Assembly: GCA_903813345.2 (NCBI GenBank)
Contig: CAIIXF020000001.1
Coordinates: 57,677,885 to 57,741,884 of the forward strand
Length of the DNA: 64,000 bases
DNA from: Owenia fusiformis
Lineage: Eukaryota > Annelida > Polychaeta > Sabellida > Oweniidae
Reading direction: 5' to 3'
The translations under genes were made by a program, and so were the position numbers. Position 1 is the first letter of the stretch. Each line of letters begins with the position of its first letter. Below the pieces are notes generated by a model that did no database searches, had not been told where the DNA came from, and saw only the letters and a list, made by a program, of their open reading frames with translations. Below are positions 13,925 to 23,305 of the stretch, piece after piece.

Positions 13925-14096
13925 TACAGTAGAATGTAACACATTTGAGACCTCAAAAGTGTTCCACCTTGAAAATCTTCCACTTACAGTGATTTATTCT
14001 AAATCTAGTAAATGGGTAGCAAGACTAAATAAAAAATGTTCCACTAAGAGGGTGTTCCACTTTCAGAGGTGTCCACTTTACAGGTTTTAGTGTATA
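13925..14096. mobile_element. pogo/Tigger-like miniature element
   Basis: The left end TACAGTAGAATGTAACAC and right end CAGGTTTTAGTGTA are degenerate inverted copies of CAGTARAACCTG, bordered by TA. Interior motifs GTGTTCCACCTTG and GAGGTGTCCAC match the copy at 28115. It is non-autonomous with no ORF. Confidence 0.55.
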
Positions 14097-16089
14097 TCAA
14101 TTTAAATCTTGCTTCTACTAAGATAGAAAAGTTGAAGGATTAGAGGGAAGTGCTTACCTACAATAATGGTGAAATGAGAGTGAAATAATAGCCAAGATCC
14201 TCGTTAAAATTCATTAATTTCACATGAAATAGATATCCTCACGGTATGATTGTAGGATGATAATTAACCGCTGCTGCCATCTAATTTAGATCAAACAAAC
14301 TTTTTTATCACAATTTATTTCATAGAACAATCCACAGATCAGACTTTTACCATTTTGAGAAAGAGTAGATGACATTAATTTTCAAAATTGATGAGCTAAA
14401 CCTGATCAAAGGAACAAGTTAATTGACATGATCTAATGAGCTTGTGGCCCAGAGAATCTAATAACTATGCTCTTGCAGAATCATCACCTTGGCACAATAG
14501 CCTTGAAAACTCATGAAAAAACACAAAGGGAATAATTAATAAAAGAACAAACAAAATGCCTATTTATGTCATTATTATAGACATAATCTCTTTATAAATT
14601 CCTTTCTAATATAAAACAATCAATACCAAAAAAGGAAAAGAAAAGGCACCATGTTCAATCATTCAATAGATCTTCTCAAGGTCATCATCACTTCTGATCT
14701 AAGAGCTGTGTACATGAAAATGAACACACAAATGATAATTAAATTCACAAGCCTCTATTTGAACAACTCCTTGTAGAATTCTTACATGTTTCCCAACTTT
14801 GCTTTATTTTTCATGATCATCATAACTTGCGAACCCATATATTAGCCAAACTTACAGAGTGTAGAAAGTAAAAAAAGACCATTACTTCTTGTCTACGTGA
14901 CTAGCTAAGCGACTCTGCCATAAAATACTTAGGACGGCTATTGATCATGGGAAATAATGTAATAATAAAATAGCCCTAGAAATCTAATATTTGAGTTGAT
15001 GGTAATTATATGTTAATAATAAGGGCCTACATGTTCAGGTACAGGTACATATCTTTGATGGGTTTGAATGATTTTGAGGTAAATTGACCTTGAATTAGTA
15101 TGAGGGTGACTGACAGAAAGGGACGTCTTCAAGGTTAAGAGAACAGCGTCCATGTATTATCAATGATTTGAAAGCACAAATGGCAATATAAGGAAAACCC
15201 AAGTGATTAAATCCCCTATCAACCTTGATTTAATCAGCATATAAAGACAATCATATGAATGATTCAAATCTATCTTCTAACTCTCAAATATTTCTATGAT
15301 AAGGACATTGTCTTACTGTCATTTTCATTTTCAAGCAACATTTTCCTAAATTTATGATTATCAAAACAAATGAACCTCTTGAATTCCAGAGTATTTTTCA
15401 TTTTTAATGCATCCTTTTGCCATATTTCTATCTAAATATAAAATCATTGGTGTTCATTTTGGTAACATAACTAAAAATAGAAAATTACATAAATTCTATT
15501 ATTCTATTATGGTATATATTTTGTGTAAATTAATAGCCAACCAGTTTAAAAAATTAAAACATCGAGAAATTAACATAAATTAGGAAACAAATACAATGAC
15601 TGGGGCAGTCAATCACAAGATAGGTTATTTAGAACAACAAAGTCAAAAGTAAAACCCAACTCAACAAATACACAATGTAGAAATAGAGATAAAACAACAG
15701 CAATTCGTAGGTGATTTACTCCACAGGAAATACTGAATCTAGAGATACAAGCCTGTTATCACATCTCTATACTGTAATGTAGTGTACATCCTGGTATTTA
15801 TGAGGTTGGGATGGTCTAGTTTTCTTTATTACACAATGCACACTTACATGTATACTCTTTTGTACACTCACTGTAAAAATGCTTCAATTTAGATCAGTCT
15901 ATTAATTAATTTCTGTAAAATTGGGAGTTTCAGTAAAGTTATGTACATATCTATATTCCACATTCACATTCAATTTGTCAATTGCATTACAATGCGCGCT
16001 ATTACCACCATTTACTATTATTTTACTATCATTCTTTATCATACTGGGTACTTTTTCTCCTATTTCTACCTAGATTTCACAAATCTCTT

Positions 16090-16094
16090 ACTAA
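16090..16094. repeat. Target-site duplication ACTAA (left)
   Basis: ACTAA directly precedes the left terminal inverted repeat. The same ACTAA directly follows the right one at 20714-20718, so the 4.6-kb block between them behaves as a single insertion. Confidence 0.8.
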
Positions 16095-16161
16095 CACGGG
16101 TAATATCTAAAGCCCCGCTATGATTGAAAAATCGCGAGCAAGTCCCCGCTGAAATCGCGAG
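16095..16161 (+). repeat. Left terminal inverted repeat of the foldback element
   Basis: It starts CACGGGTAATATCTAAAGCC and ends CTGAAATCGCGAG. It pairs with 20647-20713, with differences only at three positions. GCCCCGCT and TCCCCGCTGAAA inside it are related to the subterminal 22-bp units. Confidence 0.85.
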
Positions 16162-16501
16162 CATAGTCCTGTTTATTTGTATCACTTTGGAAAATGAACC
16201 AAAAGGATGAAAATACTTATTACCGTTCTTTTATACTCCAGCAAAACTTTGAAAACAGATATATTTGACAAAAAATGACATGAAAAATGATTATTTTTTA
16301 CTTGCATGAAGGAAAGGGGCGTCAACATGCACGTTTGCATAATTTACTGTTCATATATTACCTTTATCGTTAAAATAAAGGCAATAAATACGATTTACAT
16401 ACTCCATAATAAATATCGGATCAAGATGGTCTGTATTGATAAGTTACTGGACAATGACACCTGCCATGGGGGTCGAAATACATCATTAAAGGTGTTCCTG
16501 T

Positions 16502-16567
16502 GGCCCCGCTGAAAAAATGAGGAGGCCCCGCTGAAAACATGAGGAGACCCCGCTGAAAACACGAGCA
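16502..16567 (+). repeat. Left subterminal 22-bp repeats of the foldback element
   Basis: Three consecutive units start at 16502, 16524 and 16546, each of the form GRCCCCGCTGAAAAcAyGAG. Subterminal arrays like these are binding sites for the transposase in several DNA transposon families; that role here is inference. Confidence 0.75.
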
Positions 16568-16879
16568 AATTTCACGACTACCCGCTTCGATCACGAGGAA
16601 AGCTTCATCATTATTCAATGAATATAGTGAACTTCTTTATATGAACGTACACGAATGTGCAAATAACGTATTAATGACAATCACATAACATATCATTCTA
16701 TGGCAACATCAAAAATATTTCTTCTTCAACTTCAGGCAGTCTAATCCATCTGTCAGTGGCATGATCAAATTTTTATATGTAAATAGACTTTGTACATTTC
16801 GGAGTTAAATGTACATTCTACATAATTAACTATTCCAAGGATTATACTTCTGAGGACAAATATATTTCATTGGTTTCTT

Positions 16880-17450
16880 TGTCCGACCGTTCATTCGTGC
16901 GTGCATTCGACCGACCGTTCGTTCGTGCGTGCGTTCGTCCGACGGTCCGTTCGTTCATGCGTGCGTTCATCCGACAGATTGATTGTTCGTGCGTGCATCG
17001 CCCAATCATGCGTTCGTGGCAGCGTTCGTCCGACCGTCCATTCGTTCGTTCGTGCGTGCATCCGTGCGATTGTCCGTCCGTTTGTGTGCGCATGCGTTCG
17101 TCTGACCGTCCGTTTGTGCTTGCTTTCGTCTGACTGCCCTTTCGTTCGTGGGTTCGTCCGTCTAGCCGTCCGTTCGTCCGTGCGTGCTTTCGTTCAACCG
17201 TCCATTCATGCGTGCGTTCGTCTGTTCGTTCTTTTTGCGTTCGTTTGTGTGTTCGTTCGTGCGTTCATTCGTGCGTTCGTTTGTAACTACGTTCTTGCGT
17301 GCGTGGGTTCGATCTTTTGTAAATTGTTTTCTTCTATCTTTCCTTCATGCGTTCTTTTGGCCGCCTATCCGTCCGTTTGTTCATTCATTGTTTTTTCGGC
17401 TGTTCTTCTGTCCATCCTTGCATTCTTTCCTCGTTCGTTTGTTCGTTTGC
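16880..17450. repeat. CpG-rich tetranucleotide-register array (NCGT type)
   Basis: The plus strand runs through four-base words such as TTCG, TGCG, TCCG and ACCG in a nearly constant register (for example CGTTCGTGCGTGCGTTCGTC). It grows more degenerate toward 17450. CpG density is strikingly high for this AT-rich window. All reading frames stay open for long stretches, giving Arg/Phe/Val- or Arg/Thr/Asn-rich ORFs on both strands. These have no domain content and are by-products of the repeat. Confidence 0.8.
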
Positions 17451-17497
17451 AGGTTTTCATCAAAATTTGTCTTTCCACTGCCATATGAAAGAATGTA

Positions 17498-19757
17498 AAT
17501 AATCAAGAAAGCAAGCAAGGATGTGAGGAAGTAAACAAGCAACGAAGTAAGTAATTGAGTTAGCAAGCAAGTAAAGAAGGGATGGAGGAAGTAAATCGAA
17601 GAAGTGAAGGTGGGAGTAATATAAGTAAGCAAGGAAGGAAAAAAAGGAAGGAAGGAGGGAAGGAAAGAAGCAATGAAGCAAGGAAGGAAGGAAGAAAGGA
17701 AGGAAGTGAGGAAGAAATTTGTGAAGGAAGCGAGGAAGCAAAGAAGGGGGAAAGAAGGGAGCGAGGAAGGAAAAAAGCAAGGAAGGAAAGAGGGAAACGA
17801 GGAAAGAAGGAAGCGAGGAAGCAAGGTAGGAAGTGAGGAAGGAAAGATTCCGAGGAAGGAAGGACGCAAGGAAGCAAAGAAGGAAGAAAGGAAGCAAGGA
17901 AGCAAGAAAACGAGAAAGCGAGGAGGGAAGAAAGTGAGGAAGCAAGGAAGGAAGGAACTGAGGAAGAAAGAAAGGACGGAAGCGAGGGAACAAGGAAGGA
18001 ACGAAGCGAGGAAGGAAGGAACTGAGGAAGCAAGGAAGGGAACGAGGAAGAAAGGAAGCCAGGAAGCAAAGAAGGAAGGAAACTATGAATCAAGGAAGGA
18101 AGGAAGCAAGCAAAGACGCAAGAAAGGAAGGAAGGAAAAAAGCAAGGAAGGAAGTAAGTAAGGAAAGAAGGCGAGAAAGCAAGGAGGGAAGGAAGTAAGG
18201 AAGGAATGAAGCGACAAAAGAACAACGCGAGGAAATAATGAAGGGAACGAGGAAGCAAGGAAGGAGGAAAGAAGGAAGTGGGGAAGGGAGGAAGCAAGGA
18301 ATGAAGGAGGGAAGTGAGGAAGGAAGGAAGCGAGGAAGGAAGGAATGAAGGAAAGAAGGAAGCGAGGAAGCCAGGAAGAAAGCAAGCGAGGAAGCATGGA
18401 AGGAAGGAATGAAGCAAGGAAGGAAGGAGGAAAGGAAGTGAGGGAGAAATTTATGAAGAAAGCGAGGAAACAAAGGAGGAAAGAAGGGAGCGAGGAAGGA
18501 AAAAAGCATGGAAGGAAAGATGCTAGGAAGGAAGGAAGCGAGGAAGGAAGGAAGCGGGGAAGCAAGGTAGGAAGGAAGCGAGGAAGGAAAGATGCGAGGA
18601 CGGGAGGAAGCGAGGAAGCAAGGAAGGAAGGAAGCAAGAAAAGAAGGGGCGAGGAAGGAAGGAATGAAGCAAGGAGGGAAGGAAGGAAGTGATGAAAGAG
18701 AGAGGCGAGGAAGCAAGGAAGGAATGAAGCGAGGGAGGAAGGAAGCGAGGAAGCAAGGTGGGAAGCAAGCGAGGAAGGAAAGATGTGAGGAAGGAAGGAA
18801 GCAAAGAAGGAAGGAAGCAAGAAAAGAAGAGTCGGAGAAGAAAGGAAGGTAGGAAGCGAGGAAGGAAAGAAGCAAGGAAGGAAGGAAGCGAGGAAGGAAA
18901 GAAGCGAGGAAGCAAGGAAGGAAGGAAGCAAGGAAGCAAGGAGGGAAAGAAGCAAGGAAGGGAGGAAGCAAGGAAAGGAGGAAGCAAGGAAGGAAGGATG
19001 CGAGGAAGGAAGTAAGCGAGGAAGCAATGAAGGAAGGAAGCAAGGAAGGAACGAAGCGAGGAAGGAAGGATGCAAGGAAGCGAAGAAGGAAGGAAGTGAG
19101 GAAGCAAGGAAGGGGGGATGCAAGAAACGAAGGAAGGAAGCAAGGATGGAAGGAAGGAAGCGAGGAAGGAAGGATGCAAGAATGCGAGGAAGCAAGGAAG
19201 GGGGGAAGCGAGGAAGGAAGCGAGGAGGGAAGCAAGGAAGGAAGCAAGAAATAAAGGAGGGAAGTGAGGAAGGAAGGAAGCAAGGAAGGGAGGAAGCGAG
19301 GAAGGAAGCGAGGAGGGAAGCAAGGAAGGAAGCAAGAAATAAAGGAGGGAAGTGAGGAAGGAAGGAAGCGAGGAAGGAAGGATGCAAGAATGCGAGGAAG
19401 CAAGTAAGGGAGGAAGCGAGGAAGGAAGCGAGGAGGGAAGCAAGGAAGGAAGCAAGAAATAAAGGAGGGAAGTGAGGAAGGAAGGAAGCAAGGAAGGGAG
19501 GAAGCGAGGAAGGAAGCGAGGAGGGAAGCAAGGAAGGAAGCAAGATATGAAGGAGGGAAGTGAGGAAGGAAGGAAGCAAGGAAGGGAGGAAGCGAAGGAA
19601 TGAAGTGAGGAAGCAAGGAAGGAATGAAGCGAGGAAGGAAGGAAGCGAGGAAGGAAGGAAGCAAGGATGGAAGGAAGCGAGGAAGGAAGGATGTGAGGAA
19701 GCGAGGAAGGAAGCGAAGAAGCAAGGAAGGGAGGAAGCGAGCAAGCAAGTAAGCAAC
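17498..19757. repeat. 2.25-kb polypurine GAAG-register satellite
   Basis: The plus strand is almost entirely A and G with scattered C and T, in four-base words GAAG, CAAG, CGAG, TGAG and GATG kept in phase. Higher-order structure is visible in the right part. A block containing AAGCAAGAAATAAAGGAGGG recurs near 19240, 19330 and 19450, with a variant near 19540. The long minus-strand ORFs (up to 557 codons, made of Phe, Leu, Pro, Ser) and plus-strand Lys/Glu/Arg ORFs are consequences of the repeat. Homopurine tracts of this kind can form triplex DNA in vitro. Confidence 0.9.
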
Positions 19758-20205
19758 AGGAGATTGATATAGGAATAATATTCATAAACATTATTCTGAC
19801 TATATCATTTTAGGTTGACCTAAACGCACGCTTATACGTGTATCTTACTGAATATCGACTTGTACTCAAAGATGGAACAGAGGGGACAGTTGCAATACAG
19901 AGAATACAGAATATCTTATATTACTTCAAATTATGAAAATGAGGTTAAATGTTTAACATTTCGTCCGATCTAATACTCATCACATTTCTCAGATGATCTT
20001 TCATGGCATGGAAATATGATACTGCAGTTTTCCATAACAATGTATCATAATATGAACTATATTAAACAGTTGTGTTTGCTGTTATTGAGAATTGTATTGA
20101 CAAATAATGTATTCATCAAACTGGGTACAATAGTGGACGAAGGTGGGTACGAAAGTGGGAGATTTTCAGGGTATAATCGGGATTCACTCCATTTTTGAGA
20201 GACAC

Positions 20206-20304
20206 TTGCTCCTGTTTTCAGCGGGACCTCCTCATGTTTTCAGCGGGGCCTCCTCCTGATTTCAGCGGGATCTTTGCTTAATTGCTCCTGCTAGAAGCGG
20301 GGCC
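20206..20304 (-). repeat. Right subterminal 22-bp repeats of the foldback element
   Basis: On the minus strand this reads as four or more units related to GGCCCCGCTGAAAACATGAG, the inverted counterpart of 16502-16567. The units nearest the end of the element are more diverged. Confidence 0.7.
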
Positions 20305-20646
20305 TTGAGGGATATGATCAAATTTGAATATAAAATGTTCTGTAAAGCTTTAGGAAGTGAAACTCGGTACATCTTTATTTCATATCACTATCGTTATTTC
20401 AACCACAGGACAACATCGTTCTTCACCAATAACGTATAGAAATATATAGATAAAGATTCAAAAAGATACTTTCTCTCTTCAATTGACAAATAACGAACCA
20501 CAGAACGACCGCTCGTGATACATTTTTTCCAGCAGTTGCTTTTTTAGTCTCAATACCATGTAATCATTGGGAAAAATTAAAAGAAAACGTTTTGTAAATC
20601 ATACAATTCAAGAACACAAAAAAGAACCCATGACTTCTTTTTATTC

Positions 20647-20713
20647 CTCGCGATTTCAGCGGGAACTTGCTCGCGATTTTTAAATCATAGCGGGGCTTTA
20701 GATACTACCCGTG
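20647..20713 (-). repeat. Right terminal inverted repeat of the foldback element
   Basis: The minus strand starts CACGGGTAGTATCTAAAGCC and matches the left repeat over 67 bp with three differences. ACTAA follows at 20714-20718. Confidence 0.85.
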
Positions 20714-20853
20714 ACTAAGGACCTGGGCTGGACATGCCAATAAATCATCTTTCATCTAGCTCAAGGACAAATCTAGGTCAAATCAAAGTTTCTCTACATG
20801 AACATGTTTTTCAGTTTAGCCTCATACTTTAATATTTCTTTTGATGAATTATA

Positions 20854-22826
20854 CAGGGTGGTCCAAAAAAAGTGAACCCCTGCAACAGGCTATAGTTTAC
20901 TTAAAGTGTGCGCCTGACCCGGCTACGTATAGCACAGAGTTTATACTGGCGGATTAGACTAGTTCATTTTTTATATGTGTGTGAAAGCTTTCTCTTATTT
21001 GCGTTTTTTCGTTTAGTACGGTTTTGTTATAACTGCCGAGGTCATATAACCGGGATAAAACAATGATTATCGTTGACTGCCCACACACAAAACATACGTT
21101 GAGTGAACAGTGTTATTACAAACAACAGGCTTTAGAATACAAAGCGTAGTGTGATAATAAGCTGCACACTAACACTGCTGCATGAACATATTACTAATTT
21201 ACTAGGGCTCCCAAAGAGTGGATAGGGAGGTTGTGTTTGTCACTTTTAAATTTTACATTTCAAAATTGTCATTTTACATGTCATAATTTGTTGGTTTCAT
21301 TCGTTTAGCCAATCAAAACATTGTAAAACAATAAATTGTCTGTTACGTACAATCAATTTTGTTCAGTTTTGATTAGTTGTCAGAATAAAGTTACGTTCAT
21401 CTGAATCCATGTATGAAAACAAAAATCCTATTTTCACTTCAAAATACTTCAGTGAGATGAAGGCTCAGAATTGTCACATGCAATAACTTATTGTCGTATT
21501 CGTTATTTTATCTTCTCGATAGTAGCATTTAGTCGCACATTTGATGCCAGGTCACCTTGTCGCGTACCTCTTGGGGAACCCCACATTTATGTGTGTACTC
21601 ATGGAAGTAAATTCCCCGGTGTAGCCGAGAGCCACAAACTTTTCAACAGGTTTGAAATGACCAATTTCTCTCATATATACTCTAAATATTTTATTATTTA
21701 GCACCTACAAAGTATTGCTAATAACCATATGTAATTTCAATAAGGAAACTTATCTGGCTACATATAAATTCAATATCAACACTAGCTGTTCTCTCAACAC
21801 GTCCTGGCTTACCTTGTGGTGACAAACCCTGGGTTTTCGCTATTTATAGTTTATCAACACCTGGACGCATGCGCATTTTATACTTTATCGGGCACTTTAA
21901 TACTTGCATGAATAGACTCATATTATCACATGTTGTAGAGAAAGGTCTAAAATTTTGGTTGATGCCATAATTTATTCTCAGTCTTAAATTTTGAAGAAAT
22001 AACAAGAGTTTAACAAACATGCCTGAAAATTAGATATTGTGCAAAATTTTACCAATGTGATTCACAGAAATTGTTGAAACACATTGGATGATCTTAACAG
22101 CTTTCAGTTAGAGATACAAGTTTAAAACCCTACCATATGACAAAAGGGACACTGTTTAAGCAGAAAACACATTTCACACTTTTATTGATCATTTTGAACC
22201 AGTTTTAACCGTTCAACAGTTCAGGGGTATATTACCTACTCCAACAGTTAGAGGGGGCCTCTTGTGGAAGGAAGTTGCCCCCTGTGACCAGGAATCTGAA
22301 AAGCCTTTCATCAAATTTCTTTAAAAAATCAAAAGAAAATCCAATATTCAATGTCTTGAGCCATATTTCATAAGAATTGGTCCATGATTTATGAAGATAT
22401 TGACATTTCAAGATCATATAGGGGTATGTCCGCGATTTCACTGGAAAAAGTTTTCATCTATGGAAGCTTAGAACATTTCTTTGGATCACAATAACTTTGC
22501 AACTAACAAAGGTAGGATGCTAGTTTTAAGCCAAAATGTGCGGGATTCAAAATTGAACAAAATCAGAAAATATTAGTTCTTTAAGACTGCAGCTTAAAAA
22601 ATGTCAGGGGAATGGTTTTGAAGGGTTTAGGAGAATCGCAGATATTGAAAATCACGTTTTATCCATTTTCAGTCATATTTGGTTATGTCTCATAATTCCT
22701 GCAAATGTCAAGACTAAGAAAAATGTATGGTACCAACATTAATTTTAGACCTTCCTCTACAACATGTGAAATTATAAAAGAATTCCTGCAAGTAATAAGG
22801 GAAATATAGCCCGTTGCAGGGGTTCA
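20854..22826. mobile_element. Decayed long-TIR element (CAGGGTGGTCCA end), split by a later insertion
   Basis: The left end reads CAGGGTGGTCCAAAAAAAG after a TA, a terminus type common in Tc1/mariner-like elements. The right part, read on the minus strand from about 22826, repeats GAACCCCTGCAAC, CACATGTTGTAGAG and GGTCTAAAATT in the same order as the left arm, with many differences, so the two arms form a diverged foldback. The outermost right terminus is lost. The left arm is interrupted by the TTAA-flanked block 20901-21900. No transposase ORF is seen. Confidence 0.55.
20901..21900. mobile_element. 1.0-kb TTAA-flanked insertion
   Basis: TTAA is present at both borders (20901-20904 and 21897-21900), followed inwards by AGTG on each side. 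The partner arm of the host element reads straight through this point (TTAT in place of one TTAA), so it serves as the empty site. TTAA duplication is typical of piggyBac and Kolobok elements. The inverted ends are very short here and no transposase is seen, so the family is open. Confidence 0.55.
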
Positions 22827-23305
22827 ATGTAAGCATTCCATGAAACACTGGAAATACCCCATAGTACGTATTGTCTCATTTGATTTTACTATTTTTGAGA
22901 TATTTGAGTTCAAAAGGTTATAAGGCCTATCACTTTTTAACTTGATTTGAACAGACCCATTTTTAAATCAACTAAAGGTTGTTTTTTTCACAGACGGAGG
23001 GCATCCCGCGAATATAGCGAAAATATACACACCACAAAATTAAAGATGTCTACAGTATAAGCCACCAGAAGTTTATCCCTGACTTTAGATCTGACCTTTG
23101 GTTGACCTTCAATGACCTTCAAAAGATTTTTTTAATAAATTATTTGGATTAACCATATGTCTGAACACTTTATACTTTGTAATATCAAGTACACTTTATC
23201 AGGTATTAAAGATGTTAATAATTAGTGGTTATTGAGTGAAAACTCATATAATAGATAACATTATACTATAAATAATATGTTCCATATATCTTAAAAAGTA
23301 TCAAA
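22827..23305. other. Intergenic region upstream of the linker gene
   Basis: No gene is seen. TATAAAT at 23267-23273 lies 33-39 bp upstream of the linker start codon and could be its TATA box, though this would leave only a very short 5' untranslated region. The stretch is AT-rich, so the match may be chance. Confidence 0.3.

Larger units (their letters stand above)
5930..16089. other. Gene-poor interval with scattered short repeats
   Basis: About 10 kb without a gene I can recognise on either strand. It contains miniature-element copies listed separately (about 7.5-7.8, 13.0-13.2 and 13.9-14.1 kb), a short tandem duplication at 12.67-12.76 kb, and an AT-dinucleotide run near 12865-12895. A 93-bp splice-bounded open segment at 9781-9873 (minus) is discussed in the findings but is too weak to call a gene. 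Confidence 0.45.
16095..20713. mobile_element. 4.6-kb non-autonomous foldback DNA transposon with satellite interior
   Basis: The terminal inverted repeats start CACGGGTA. The left (16095-16161) and right (20647-20713) copies match over 67 bp with three differences and are flanked by ACTAA on both sides. Inside each end lies a set of about 22-bp tandem units built on GGCCCCGCTGAAAACATGAG, in inverted orientation to each other (left 16502-16567, right 20206-20304). The middle holds two long degenerate arrays (about 16880-17450 and 17498-19757). No transposase is seen, so it must have been mobilised in trans. The CAC terminus plus a 5-bp duplication is shared with Transib/RAG-type elements, and a 5-bp duplication also occurs in hAT5-type elements. 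Neither assignment is established here. Confidence 0.85.

Noticed and set aside
16842-17498. Arg/Phe/Val-rich plus ORFs and an Arg/Thr/Asn-rich minus ORF
   Set aside because: Frames stay open because the NCGT-register array contains few stops in any frame. There is no domain, and no start or splice support.
17381-19791. Long minus-strand ORFs of 174-557 codons rich in Leu, Phe, Pro and Ser, and plus-strand Lys/Glu/Arg ORFs
   Set aside because: They simply translate the GAAG-register satellite. Several overlap in different frames, none has a domain, and their composition follows the repeat exactly.
16095-20713. Firm assignment of the 4.6-kb element to Transib/ProtoRAG
   Set aside because: Only the CAC terminus and 5-bp duplication agree. 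There is no heptamer-nonamer arrangement, no GC-rich target and no transposase, so the class was left open.
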